DNA from: JBIKVP01 sp044356745
GTDB lineage: Bacteria > Pseudomonadota > Alphaproteobacteria > Rhizobiales > Beijerinckiaceae
Direction of reading: 5' to 3'
Assembly: GCA_044356745.1 (NCBI GenBank)
Contig: JBIKVP010000038.1
Location: forward strand, 1 to 18,875
DNA: 18,875 bases
Below the pieces are notes generated by a model. It searched no databases. It was not told the DNA's origin and saw nothing but the letters and a program-made list of their open reading frames with translations. Positions 1-8,328 of the stretch are shown in pieces. The position numbers and the translations under genes are program-made. Position 1 is the first letter of the stretch, and each line of letters opens with the position of its first letter.

Positions 1-42
1 CAAAAGCTCCTGCCGTTGATCCGGTTCTAAAAGCGTACCCAT
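1..42 (-). CDS. Transposase N-terminus, partial (IS630-like)
   Basis: The reading frame starts at ATG (complement of 40-42) and runs off the left edge; only 14 codons are present (MGTLLEPDQRQELL). The same frame at the right end extends to 19 codons, ending KRHRT. The pattern resembles the start of IS630-family helix-turn-helix transposases of alphaproteobacteria, which continue into a DNA-binding domain. No catalytic residues are visible, so family and integrity are uncertain. There is no strong ribosome binding site, which is common for transposases. Confidence 0.5.
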   Translation of the reverse strand, partial: MGTLLEPDQRQELL

Positions 43-109
43 ACCAAATTGGAATCAAAACAACCTTAATAAAAAGATAACGCCAACTCTTCACTCACGA
101 GGGGTATAG
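1..109 (-). mobile_element. End of an insertion sequence (IS630-like), truncated by the window edge
   Basis: These 109 bases are a perfect reverse complement of 18750-18858. The shared block starts with CTATACCCCTCGTGAGTGAA when read inward to the element and includes the first codons of a transposase, so it is the 5' end of an IS present in at least two copies. On this side the element reads leftward out of the window. A TA dinucleotide lies at the outer edge, consistent with the TA target of IS630/Tc1-type elements, but the exact IS tip could be a few bases either way. IS family assignment is inference from 19 residues. Confidence 0.8.
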
Positions 110-432
110 TGTATTTTTTCTTGTATCCATAAAATTAAACTCCAATTGATGGATTAAATATAAATTAGTTATTTAAATTAATTAATGATGTCAATATTTT
201 TTAAATAATAAAATCTTATTAAAATAAGAATATTACACAATTTTTTGAGGTTAATATCTTTATATTTTTAAATAATGGAGTACAAAAAATTCAGCTTGTA
301 TATAATTAGAAGCTTAGAAAGAATCTGACTTTACTACATTAGACAAACATTTCCATTACGGTTCAAATGGTATTAGAAACAATTCTAGCAAACTAATTAT
401 CATTTATACACACTATATAAAAGCTTTGAGCC
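110..432. other. AT-rich intergenic spacer upstream of aroE
   Basis: No open frame or recognisable gene is present. The stretch is far richer in A and T than the rest of the window, with runs such as 160-215. One short AT hairpin can be drawn (TCTTATT at 214-220 against AATAAGA at 223-229). A TATACA at 405-410 and TATATA at 414-419 could serve as a -10 box for aroE, but I see no matching -35. It may be decayed DNA left after IS insertion, or a region bound by an AT-preferring nucleoid protein; both are guesses. Confidence 0.5.
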
Positions 433-1284
433 ATGAAAAAAGCCTTCGTTATCGGACACCCAATCGCTCATTCGCGTTCACCGCTCATTCATAACTATTG
501 GCTCAAAAAATATGGTCTTGAAGGCGAATATCACAAGATTGATGTCGCTCCAGATCAGCTCAAAACATTTGTTCAATCGATGCGCGAACAAGGCTTTGTT
601 GGTGGTAATGTCACGATACCACATAAAGAAATGCTTATATCTTTATGTGATGAGCTGACACCACGTGCAAAGCGCCTCAAAGCGGTGAATACGCTTTGGT
701 TTGAAAATGATAAATTATATGGCGATTCCACCGATGGTTATGGCTTTATTGCCCACCTTGATCATATGTCGCCTGATTGGCACCTGACAACCCGCCATGT
801 GGTAGTGATGGGGGCAGGGGGAGCAGCGCGCGGTATTCTTGATGCACTTTTAGAAAAAAATATGACGCAAATCACACTGATTAATCGCGATTTAAGTCGT
901 GCACAAATGCTACTGACAGATTTTAAAATGCATTCTCCTCATCCTGTAAAATGGAATATTGCAGGTTATGAGGCGCTGAATAAAACGCTTCAAAACGTCG
1001 ATTTGCTCATTAATACGACATCTTTAGGCATGAAAGGCCAACCACATCTTACCATTGATCTTGAGCCATTGCCGCCTCACGCCATTGTCTATGATATTGT
1101 GTATATACCTCTTGAAACACCACTTCTTAAAGCGGCGCAATCTCGCGGTTTAAAAACGGTCGATGGGCTGGGAATGCTGCTCTATCAAGCAGTACCGGGA
1201 TTTGAGCGCTGGTTCAAAAAACGCCCTGATGTCACGCCTGATCTCATTGCTTACCTTGAAGAAGACGTGAGGGCACATTCATGA
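433..1284 (+). CDS. aroE: Shikimate dehydrogenase (NADP+)
   Basis: Reduces 3-dehydroshikimate to shikimate with NADPH in the aromatic amino acid pathway; cytosolic. Length (283 aa) is normal for the family. Visible signatures: the shikimate-binding HSRSP at residues 13-17, GGNVTIPHKE with catalytic Lys65, Asn86 and the paired Asp101 in GDSTDG, and the Rossmann glycine motif GAGGAAR at 127-133 followed by NRD at 151-153 that contacts the NADP phosphate. The C-terminus keeps GLGMLLYQAV. The start lacks a strong Shine-Dalgarno (only GAG about 5 nt upstream) but matches the family N-terminus exactly. Its TGA stop overlaps the coaE ATG by 4 nt, so the two are probably translationally coupled. The upstream side is an AT-rich spacer and an IS rather than a gene. 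Confidence 0.97.
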   Translation: MKKAFVIGHPIAHSRSPLIHNYWLKKYGLEGEYHKIDVAPDQLKTFVQSMREQGFVGGNVTIPHKEMLISLCDELTPRAKRLKAVNTLWFENDKLYGDSTDGYGFIAHLDHMSPDWHLTTRHVVVMGAGGAARGILDALLEKNMTQITLINRDLSRAQMLLTDFKMHSPHPVKWNIAGYEALNKTLQNVDLLINTTSLGMKGQPHLTIDLEPLPPHAIVYDIVYIPLETPLLKAAQSRGLKTVDGLGMLLYQAVPGFERWFKKRPDVTPDLIAYLEEDVRAHS

Positions 1285-1871
1285 CTTTTGTGCTGGGTCT
1301 CACGGGATCAATCGGGATGGGAAAATCAACCGTCGCCCGTTTTTTTCGTGAAGCAGGGATACCTGTTCATGACTCTGATGCGAGCGTCCATGCGCTTTAT
1401 CGAGGCGAAGCAGTTCCTTTAATTGAAGCTAAGTTTCAGAGTGTGAATGAAAACGGTGTTATCAATCGTGAAAAACTTGGACAGATCGTTTTAAATAATC
1501 CTGAAAAACTTCAAATACTTGAGAGCATTATTCATCCTCTTGTACGCCAAAACCAAGCAGACTTTATTGCAACATGTCGCGTGCAAGCTAAACGTTTTTG
1601 TGTACTTGAAATACCGCTTTTATTTGAAACAAACGCACAACAACGATGTGATGCGATTGTTGTTGTGAGTGCACCTGAAAAAAATCAACGTACCCGTGTA
1701 TTAGCAAGACCTAATATGACGATAGAGCGCTTTAACACCATACTAAAAAAACAATGGCCAGATGCCCGAAAACGTCAGTTTTCGCATTTTATAGTTGAAA
1801 CCTCTGGTTCTTTTGAAGCCACAAAAAAACAAACAAGAGCGATTTTAAGAGCTTTATCGCATCAAGGATAA
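1281..1871 (+). CDS. coaE: Dephospho-CoA kinase
   Basis: Phosphorylates the 3'-OH of dephospho-CoA with ATP, the last step of coenzyme A synthesis. The 196-residue length is typical. The P-loop GSIGMGKST is at residues 9-17, the DSDA motif with the conserved Asp33 follows, and the IHPLVR and EIPLLFE segments of the CoA-binding and lid regions are all present. The start overlaps the end of aroE (ATGA). The gene ends 10 nt inside the tail of the convergent ABC-like gene on the minus strand, with no room for a normal intrinsic terminator between them. The aroE-coaE pairing is common in alphaproteobacteria. Confidence 0.97.
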   Translation: MTFVLGLTGSIGMGKSTVARFFREAGIPVHDSDASVHALYRGEAVPLIEAKFQSVNENGVINREKLGQIVLNNPEKLQILESIIHPLVRQNQADFIATCRVQAKRFCVLEIPLLFETNAQQRCDAIVVVSAPEKNQRTRVLARPNMTIERFNTILKKQWPDARKRQFSHFIVETSGSFEATKKQTRAILRALSHQG

Positions 1872-4417
1872 TGAAAAACACCTTTTTCAAGTATCACAAT
1901 CTGCTGAAAAGATGCATCATCTAAAGGCTCCCGCGCATGGATAAGCAAGGTTTTATCTCGCATCTCATGTTGAAGTGCGTTCATCACAAGCTTTAAGTGA
2001 TGCACACTGTCACCCCCTGCTTCGCTCCCTCCCCAATCTGGAATGACAATTAAAGACGGTTTGCGCAGCAGCGTACGGATAAGATCAATCACAAACAGAT
2101 GATGCGGACTGGGAGCAACTCCAGATATTTTTATAGAAGCAGCCAACCCCATCGAGAGTACATCATCCATGAGCTGAGCGTCACGCAAAACGTCATAAAC
2201 AATATGCATCACGCGGGATTCTGCACCCGCCACATCCTGAGCAACACGGCCAAAGAGGATGTTATCAAGAAAACTGGCTGCTTCACAGATTTGACCATCC
2301 TTAAAGAAGGCAATGCTTGCTTTAAGGCTCATCGGCAATAACTGCGCAAAGCGTTGACGTGCCTGCAAAACTCGCCTTTCAAGGTCAGGCGTCATTAATC
2401 CTAAGCGATGTCGCGATTCTTGGTAGCGCAAACTCAACGCAATCAGGCGATCTTTATCAACGCTATTTTGACTCCGTGAGCCGCCAAGAAGATGACGCGC
2501 CCGAATTTCGGCATATGTGCTACGCTCATCAGGTTTGATTAAAGCAAAACGACGAAAGAGAGTATGGTCAGCCGCAATGCCTTCAAACATCTCATGTGTG
2601 AGTTCAATAATCTCGCGCCCTAAACTTTCAAGCGGCCCTGTAAGATCTTCTGTTTCCAAAACGGCTCGCATAAACGGGTGTTCAGCAAGATAATGTTCTG
2701 AAAATGTATCGCCAATAGGCGCACCACATAAAATATTTTCGCCTATGGTATTATAGCGGTTAAGACGCTCAACCGAGAAAAGATCAATTGCATCGCGTAA
2801 ATCACTTTCACACAGGCGCTGATGAACCGCCTCTCGCAATTTTAAAACATGCTCAAGCAGGTATGAGTGACGCTCTGGATCAAGTGGTGTTGCCAAAGCG
2901 CGTTGAAGTAAAATCGTCTCAAGACCCATTGCGCGCACAAGACGCATCACATGAGCTTTTCCCTCCGGTGATTGGGCATAACCATCCGCACCATAGCTCA
3001 GATTATCAATCCATGTGTCCCCTGTAATCAGCGGTTGAGGGCTGACCAAGCCGATATGATCAGCGCGTTGATTTTGAGGAATGTGCGCGAGCAGTTTGTC
3101 ATAAAGAAAAATATGTCCTGCATGTTGCTTTCGTAAGCCTGCGCAGGCACTCAGTACCATGTCACCCTCAATAGCAAAGGGCGCAATCAAAAGCACATGA
3201 TGGCCGTGAAGAATACGAAAATCAAGTGGCCCTAATCGCGTCTGGCTTGGCGCATCCCACAACGTTACACTTTGAAGTAATAGAGCGGCTCTAGAAGAAT
3301 GATTGTGAGCAGTGGCAACATGATCCTCAAATTGTGCTTTTGATGCACATTTTTCACGCAGACGATCACGCTGTGCCCTTTTAAGATATTGATCGAACGG
3401 TGTGAGTATTGCTACCATACGCTGTGCTTTTGCGCTGTCATGATAAAGATGCGCCAACCAGAACGTGACAACGCTTAAAATGACCCACAATATCGACATC
3501 TCAAAAAATATCTTATTGGCAAGTGTGTTTTGAAAAAGTGTAAACGCTAAAAGACTTAAAACCACCCAGATCATAAGCCATGCCACACCTGAGATAAAAG
3601 ACCAAAGCACACCAATTTTCTCGCAGCTTTCAAGAGTTTTTGATAATGAAATAAGCGCATAACGCAACGATGCTTGTTCCTGCTCTATCGCGCCATGTGC
3701 TTGTATAGCAGGCCAGCGTTGCAAAAGTGATTGCGATACATTTTTAAGCTGTTCTTGAAGTTGCTCACGACGCATCTTCAAAGCATCTTCAAAATTAAGC
3801 TGATGTCGAAGAATAAATACCAGTGTTAAAACGCCAATCAAACTAACAGCGCTCAAACTCCAATGTGAACGGATTAAACCAACTAGACCAACAGCAAGCA
3901 TGATGCAGGCTTCAAGGCGTTGAAGATGAAGCGACATCAGCGGTGAACGCAGCGCAATTAAGCTGTTGAGTGCATCATTCAAAGAGCGCCCTAATGTTTC
4001 ATCCTGCACATAAAGCAGATGATCATGGAGCGTTAAAAACCCTTGGGCCATATTCTGTTGAATAAGACGTGTTGTGATAAATCGGATCACTGCTGACGCT
4101 AAAAGAGCGAGAATAACCGCACCAGTGATAGTTGTGAGAGATACGATAGCATAGCGATCACGTGTAACCCTCCACCCCTCAAATAAAGCAATAGGTTCTA
4201 AATGAAGCCAACTAGGGGGGATCCATATGAACGCTAAAAACGGGAGTGGGTCGCTTTTTAAAGGCATCCATAACACATTGATCCATTGATGCATAACCTC
4301 GACAACAAGCAGTCCGGCAATGATCAAAAGAATGGCGTAAAAACTGATACCCACGCGATGCCAGAATAACCGTGAATGATGATAATTAAAGAGTGTGCGA
4401 TTCATGGAGGGAATCAT
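1862..4417 (-). CDS. ABC-transporter-like membrane protein with degenerate nucleotide-binding domain
   Basis: An 851-residue protein laid out like an exporter half: hydrophobic membrane segments around residues 22-41, 91-113, 170-204, 271-295 and 305-322, then an ABC-type region. The long C-terminal part with repeated phrases (ENILCGAPIGDTF at about 560, DNILFGRVA at about 718, YQESRHRLGL at about 665) matches an alphaproteobacterial ABC protein family with an expanded ATPase region. The ATPase motifs are eroded: where a Walker A is expected (about 411-420) the sequence is IAPFAIEGDM without Lys or GKS; the signature position reads ISGVAPSP (764-771); Walker B ends in PDWGG (793-797) with Trp in place of the catalytic Glu. 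A Q-loop-like Gln461 (VSPQPL) and an H-loop-like His827 remain. ATP hydrolysis looks unlikely. Starts at 4417 or 4405 are both possible; neither has a clear Shine-Dalgarno. Confidence 0.82.
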   Translation of the reverse strand: MIPSMNRTLFNYHHSRLFWHRVGISFYAILLIIAGLLVVEVMHQWINVLWMPLKSDPLPFLAFIWIPPSWLHLEPIALFEGWRVTRDRYAIVSLTTITGAVILALLASAVIRFITTRLIQQNMAQGFLTLHDHLLYVQDETLGRSLNDALNSLIALRSPLMSLHLQRLEACIMLAVGLVGLIRSHWSLSAVSLIGVLTLVFILRHQLNFEDALKMRREQLQEQLKNVSQSLLQRWPAIQAHGAIEQEQASLRYALISLSKTLESCEKIGVLWSFISGVAWLMIWVVLSLLAFTLFQNTLANKIFFEMSILWVILSVVTFWLAHLYHDSAKAQRMVAILTPFDQYLKRAQRDRLREKCASKAQFEDHVATAHNHSSRAALLLQSVTLWDAPSQTRLGPLDFRILHGHHVLLIAPFAIEGDMVLSACAGLRKQHAGHIFLYDKLLAHIPQNQRADHIGLVSPQPLITGDTWIDNLSYGADGYAQSPEGKAHVMRLVRAMGLETILLQRALATPLDPERHSYLLEHVLKLREAVHQRLCESDLRDAIDLFSVERLNRYNTIGENILCGAPIGDTFSEHYLAEHPFMRAVLETEDLTGPLESLGREIIELTHEMFEGIAADHTLFRRFALIKPDERSTYAEIRARHLLGGSRSQNSVDKDRLIALSLRYQESRHRLGLMTPDLERRVLQARQRFAQLLPMSLKASIAFFKDGQICEAASFLDNILFGRVAQDVAGAESRVMHIVYDVLRDAQLMDDVLSMGLAASIKISGVAPSPHHLFVIDLIRTLLRKPSLIVIPDWGGSEAGGDSVHHLKLVMNALQHEMRDKTLLIHAREPLDDASFQQIVILEKGVFHYP

Positions 4418-4435
4418 TCATGTTAAAGATCATTT

Positions 4436-4480
4436 AAAATGTGACAAAATGCCACATTTTGCCTTCGCGCAAGGCAAAAT
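4436..4480. promoter_or_regulatory. Nested overlapping palindromes between divergent genes
   Basis: Three mutually exclusive inverted repeats share one central arm: AAAATGTG (4436-4443) with CACATTTT (4453-4460); CAAAATG (4445-4451) with CATTTTG (4455-4461); and ATTTTGCCTT (4456-4465) with AAGGCAAAAT (4471-4480) around a CGCGC loop. All arms pair perfectly. The site sits just upstream of the ABC-like gene (minus) and about 120 bp upstream of the DUF2336 gene (plus). It could be an operator array or a folded leader; the third stem followed by CTCTTTTTA also resembles a terminator, but no upstream plus-strand gene needs one. Confidence 0.5.
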
Positions 4481-4566
4481 TAACGCTCTTTTTATACACT
4501 GTCCGCTTTGATTGAACAGTTCTTAGATCATGTTGTGCGCGTAACTTTTTCGTGAGATTTAATCGT

Positions 4567-4572
4567 TATAAT
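4567..4572 (+). promoter_or_regulatory. Candidate -10 box for the DUF2336 gene
   Basis: A perfect TATAAT lies 28 bp before the ATG at 4601, which would give a leader of about 20 nt. No good -35 hexamer stands at 16-18 bp (the 17-bp position reads ACTTTT), so the assignment rests on the -10 alone. Confidence 0.3.
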
Positions 4573-4600
4573 ATCGCTTGCGGGCGGTACGGGTAAAAAA

Positions 4601-5770
4601 ATGACATCTGTTTCAACACTCATCGGTGAACTTGAGCGTTCGATGGCAAAAGGCTCAAGCGATAAGCGTAATGATATGCTCCGTAAAATCACGGATCTTT
4701 TTTTGTTACAACCACAAGCGCTACAGGACGAGCACGTCAATGTGTTCGATGTTGTAATTGCACGGATGGCTGTTGCAATTGAAGAGGAAGCACGAGCAGA
4801 GTTAGCAGAACGCCTTGCCGATATTCCCAATGCCCCCCCCAATGTTGTCCGTCGCCTTGCTAACGATGAAATTACGATCGCCAAACCCATTTTAGAGCGT
4901 TCACCGCGCCTGACGGATACAGATCTGGTCTCAATCGCGATGGCTAAGGGGCAAGGGCATCTTCTCGCGATTAGTGGCCGCAACGAGTTATCTGAAAAAA
5001 TAACAGATGTACTTGTCTCCCGTGGTGATAACTCTGTTAAAGCGAAAGTGGCAGGAAATAATGGCGCTAAACTCTCTGGCCGTACCTTTGAACGTTTAGC
5101 CGCGCAAGCACGCAATGATGAGTCATTGCGTGGTCTTTTAACGCAACGCGTCGATATTCCCCAGGAGCGCCTACAGTCCTTGATTACGATTGCCTCTGAT
5201 GCAGCACGTAAAAACCTCTCGCGGGGCACTGAAGACATGTCAGATGCCGCTAAAGCTGCACTTCAGCAAGCGTTGGAGCGTAGTGCAAATAAGGTCAGTG
5301 ATCGTCTAAAATCACAGCAAAGCACGCCGCAAATTGCAAAAAATCAGAATGTTCAGCAAACAGCTGATATGACGTTTGACTACCAGAAAGTTCTTCCTGT
5401 TATTCGTCAGAAACATGAGAATCAGGATTTAACCGAATTTGATCTTGCAGCGTATGCCGCGCATCATGCTAAAGCCGAGGCGATTGCAACGATCTCATTT
5501 TTAACAAGTATTAGCCTTGCATCAGCAGAGCGATTGTTTACTGGTCAAGATCAGGATTTGCTCTTGATTATTTGCAAATCACAAAACTGGTCATGGTCAA
5601 CCGTTAAAGCTCTGATCAAAATGCGCGCGAACGATCAGTTATCACAAAAACAAATTGAAAAATCCCATGAGAGTTATGAACAGCTCACTCAATCTACAGC
5701 AGAGCGCGTTTTAAAATTTCTTCATGTTCGCGAAGCGTCTCAGTCACGTCAACAATTGAAAAGAACATAA
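4601..5770 (+). CDS. DUF2336 domain protein
   Basis: A 389-residue, mainly alpha-helical soluble protein without signal peptide or membrane segments. Residues 45-110 hold the recognisable DUF2336 stretch, including LANDEITIAKPILERSPRLT (86-105), where short helical repeats resemble HEAT-type units. This family is widespread in alphaproteobacteria, and its biochemical role is not established; involvement in signalling has been suggested for some members. It lies divergent from the ABC-like gene and convergent with gtrA, with only 25 bp between the two stops, so it is probably a single-gene transcript. The start is set by the family N-terminus; the purine-rich GGGTAAAAAA upstream is a weak ribosome binding site. 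Confidence 0.85.
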   Translation: MTSVSTLIGELERSMAKGSSDKRNDMLRKITDLFLLQPQALQDEHVNVFDVVIARMAVAIEEEARAELAERLADIPNAPPNVVRRLANDEITIAKPILERSPRLTDTDLVSIAMAKGQGHLLAISGRNELSEKITDVLVSRGDNSVKAKVAGNNGAKLSGRTFERLAAQARNDESLRGLLTQRVDIPQERLQSLITIASDAARKNLSRGTEDMSDAAKAALQQALERSANKVSDRLKSQQSTPQIAKNQNVQQTADMTFDYQKVLPVIRQKHENQDLTEFDLAAYAAHHAKAEAIATISFLTSISLASAERLFTGQDQDLLLIICKSQNWSWSTVKALIKMRANDQLSQKQIEKSHESYEQLTQSTAERVLKFLHVREASQSRQQLKRT

Positions 5771-5795
5771 GGTATCCTAAATCTATAAAATGTCT

Positions 5796-6263
5796 CTACA
5801 TTTGACCTGACATGTCATCATTAAAAGTCCAGAACTTGTGAGCAATAAAGCTCCAAAATAGTACGACAGCTGTTGTAAGAATTTGCGCAAGAATATAGGG
5901 CCATTGTTGAAGTGTGTAGAGCACATGCATCATCAAATACGTTAAACCAAAGCCTATCAACGCGACAATCACAAAGCGCTGCATTGAGCGCCTGATAGGC
6001 GCATCGCTATCAAAAGTAATCTCACGATTGAGAATGTAAGAGATAATTCCGCCGCCAATATATCCCAGAAGAGCCCCATAAACAGGTGTGAGCCACCCTG
6101 CTTCGACACTGATAATCAAGAGCGCGTAATGGATTATTGCCGCAAGAAGTCCCACGCCAATAAAGCGTTTAAACTGTGTCCAAATACGCTTATACCAGCG
6201 CGCGTCTGGATCAGGGGGAGGGGAAGACACGTGATCAGGTGCAGGATGGTGTATCTCACTCAT
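5796..6263 (-). CDS. GtrA-like four-helix membrane protein
   Basis: A 155-residue inner-membrane protein with four hydrophobic helices at about 34-53, 58-78, 97-117 and 122-142 after a proline-rich cytosolic N-terminus. The helix 1 phrase RFIGVGLLAAIIHYALL, the YILNREITFDSD after helix 2, and the closing WSFIAHKFWTF are hallmarks of the GtrA family. Members take part in moving or flipping polyprenyl-linked sugars for cell-surface polysaccharides. Its ATG overlaps the stop of the upstream hydrolase gene (ATGA), implying coupling. The stop codon is TAG, which shows that amber is a functional stop in this genome. The sugar substrate cannot be inferred; no glycosyltransferase partner is adjacent. 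Confidence 0.9.
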   Translation of the reverse strand: MSEIHHPAPDHVSSPPPDPDARWYKRIWTQFKRFIGVGLLAAIIHYALLIISVEAGWLTPVYGALLGYIGGGIISYILNREITFDSDAPIRRSMQRFVIVALIGFGLTYLMMHVLYTLQQWPYILAQILTTAVVLFWSFIAHKFWTFNDDMSGQM

Positions 6264-7408
6264 GGTCGCGCCGTACCTTGTCCAACCGCACGGGGGATAA
6301 TACCCACGACACCATCAACCAATCCAGCGGTAGCAGCGGCAATATTTTCGGCGGTATTTCCAGCATTGGGCTTGGCCAGCTGATTCCCACGCTTGATGTG
6401 CGCGGCAAAGCGCTCGATCAAAACACTGTTCGTTCCAGGGTTGTGCCTCAGTGGATCACCACTGCTGTCATCATAGGGCGATATATCAACGGTTTTAAGA
6501 CCGATATAGCGTTTTTTGGCTGTATCGATACATGATGTGAGATTACCGAGTCTTTCTTGTTCTCCCCGTAAAACACTTGAGGCTCTCAGTGCAATATCAT
6601 TGGGATTGCAAACAAGGACAACTTCTTTTGCAAGCGGTTTGATGAGCGGCCATTGAGTCGCAAAGACATCAGCATCAATATCAGGAGAGACAAGCATCAC
6701 CTCGCCCAACCGCGGCAAGCCATTTTCACCATGACGCAAACGCAATTCACGCAATGCTTCAACCGTAACCCAGTTTCCCATAGAGTGAGCGATGATATCA
6801 AGCTCTCCATTCGTCGTTTTCAGCAGATGCTCAATGATATGAGCAAGATGAGAGCGTGCGATTGTCGCACTGTCTTTATCATAGCCATAATCCAGCAGTT
6901 TGCCGCGTGAGGCAAAGCTGAATAAAACAGGCATACCACTTAAACCTGCATCATCATAAACTTGCGACACCCGATAAAGCGCATCACGATAAGTGTTGTT
7001 ATAACCATGCACAAACAACACGACACGGCGATGTCCACGTTCCTTTTGAAGACGTGAGGCAAAGGTCGCCCGTGTGAAAAAATTGTCTGTTTTCATCAGC
7101 ATAAAATGCTGATGAGGCTTAGAATGCGCCTCTTCGTCCGCAAGATTCACTTCGCCTTCAATGCGACCTGCGGGCAAATGCACCTCGTGACGCACCATGT
7201 GCGCCTGTATATCGCGCTCCCCTGTAAAGATATCGCTTGCAGAGTGTCCTAATGCACGCGTTGTCACCGCATAAACAGGCAGCAAACGTTCAGGTCGCTG
7301 CGCACCTTGATGATCTGCTGATGTTGTCTGGCATGCGCTTAAAGCACTACTGAGAGCAAACCCTGATAACAGACTCAAGAAAGCATTTTTATAACCCGAT
7401 ACACGCAT
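6260..7408 (-). CDS. Alpha/beta-hydrolase lipoprotein (DUF900 type)
   Basis: A 382-residue exported hydrolase. The N-terminus is a lipoprotein signal peptide with lipobox LSAC and lipidation site Cys26. The fold is marked by LFVHGYNNTY (131-140, oxyanion-hole strand), the nucleophile elbow AHSMG with Ser209, and likely acid Asp243 in SPDIDADVF; His322 is a plausible third triad member. This arrangement is typical of the DUF900 esterase/lipase-like family, whose natural substrates are unknown. An Ala/Gly-rich hydrophobic tail (about 353-376) is unusual and may be a membrane-associated helix. The gene is divergent from hbdH, with the start codons 83 bp apart, and overlaps the downstream gtrA by 4 nt, so the pair may act together in the envelope. 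Confidence 0.85.
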   Translation of the reverse strand: MRVSGYKNAFLSLLSGFALSSALSACQTTSADHQGAQRPERLLPVYAVTTRALGHSASDIFTGERDIQAHMVRHEVHLPAGRIEGEVNLADEEAHSKPHQHFMLMKTDNFFTRATFASRLQKERGHRRVVLFVHGYNNTYRDALYRVSQVYDDAGLSGMPVLFSFASRGKLLDYGYDKDSATIARSHLAHIIEHLLKTTNGELDIIAHSMGNWVTVEALRELRLRHGENGLPRLGEVMLVSPDIDADVFATQWPLIKPLAKEVVLVCNPNDIALRASSVLRGEQERLGNLTSCIDTAKKRYIGLKTVDISPYDDSSGDPLRHNPGTNSVLIERFAAHIKRGNQLAKPNAGNTAENIAAATAGLVDGVVGIIPRAVGQGTARP

Positions 7409-7491
7409 AGGTGATCCCCCGATTTGGTGCTTTCTTTATCATTTTATCCGTCTTAAGTTGTAGATCATACTGGATCAAGAGGAGAATAAAA

Positions 7492-8280
7492 ATGGGTTCA
7501 CTTAAAGGGCGTAATGCAGTTGTAACAGGTTCAACAAGTGGCATTGGCCTTGCGATTGCAATGGAACTGGCTGCACAAGGCGCTAGCGTATTGATTGACG
7601 GCGTCGACAGCCCCGTTGCACTTGAAGCCACGGCCAACAATATTCACAAAGCGACAGGTTCTAAAGTCATCTGGTCAGTGGCGAATATGGCAAAGCCTGA
7701 TGAAATCCGCGATATGATGGCGCAAGCTGAGCGTGAGCTTGGTTTTATTGATATTCTTGTCAATAACGCTGGCGTACAGCACGTCTCTCCGGTGGAAGAA
7801 TTTTCAGATGAGAAATGGGATTTAATCCTCGCGGTAAATCTCTCATCAGCGTTTCACGCGATAAAAGCGGCGGCAGCGGGAATGAAAAAGCGTAAATGGG
7901 GCAGAATCATTAATACAGCTTCAGCGCATTCACTTGTCGCATCTCCTTACAAGTCGGCATACGTCTCCGCAAAACATGGATTGGCAGGACTAACCAAAAC
8001 CATCGCCCTTGAATTGGCTGAATATGGCGTGACGGTCAATTGCATTAGCCCCGGCTATGTCTGGACTCCTCTTGTTGAAAAACAGATTCCCGATACCATG
8101 GCCGCACGCAACATGACAAAAGAGCAAGTCATCAACGAGGTTCTGCTTAAAGCGCAGCCCACCAAAGAATTTGTGACCATTGAGCAAGTTGCAGCCTTAG
8201 CCACATTTTTATGTTCCGATGCTGCGTCTCAAATCACAGGCGCAAACCTGTCAATGGATGGCGGTTGGACAGCGCAGTAA
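7492..8280 (+). CDS. hbdH: D-3-hydroxybutyrate dehydrogenase
   Basis: A 262-residue short-chain dehydrogenase that interconverts D-3-hydroxybutyrate and acetoacetate with NAD+, usually in polyhydroxybutyrate breakdown. It has TGSTSGIG at residues 12-19, NNAG at 91-94, Ser144, Tyr157 and Lys161. The substrate residues known from bacterial 3-hydroxybutyrate dehydrogenases (Gln94, His144, Lys152, Gln196) all appear with a constant +2 offset: Gln96, His146, Lys154, Gln198. That makes the specific assignment strong rather than a generic SDR call. The start at 7492 is chosen because AGAGGAG stands at the right distance upstream; a frame extension back to 7411 has no such site and would intrude on the divergent promoter region. 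It likely leads a transcript with the patatin-like gene 48 bp downstream. Confidence 0.94.
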   Translation: MGSLKGRNAVVTGSTSGIGLAIAMELAAQGASVLIDGVDSPVALEATANNIHKATGSKVIWSVANMAKPDEIRDMMAQAERELGFIDILVNNAGVQHVSPVEEFSDEKWDLILAVNLSSAFHAIKAAAAGMKKRKWGRIINTASAHSLVASPYKSAYVSAKHGLAGLTKTIALELAEYGVTVNCISPGYVWTPLVEKQIPDTMAARNMTKEQVINEVLLKAQPTKEFVTIEQVAALATFLCSDAASQITGANLSMDGGWTAQ

Positions 8281-8328
8281 GAAAATTGGGAATTCTCATT
8301 TTTGTTACGAAAATAAAAAAGGCTTATC

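Noticed and set aside
4528..5238. Open frame of 236 codons on the minus strand opposite the DUF2336 gene
   Set aside because: Ser/Arg/Thr-rich low-complexity translation lying antisense to a recognised family; a shadow frame.
7411..7491. N-terminal extension of the hydroxybutyrate dehydrogenase by 27 codons
   Set aside because: The internal ATG at 7492 has a strong ribosome binding site and the family N-terminus starts there.
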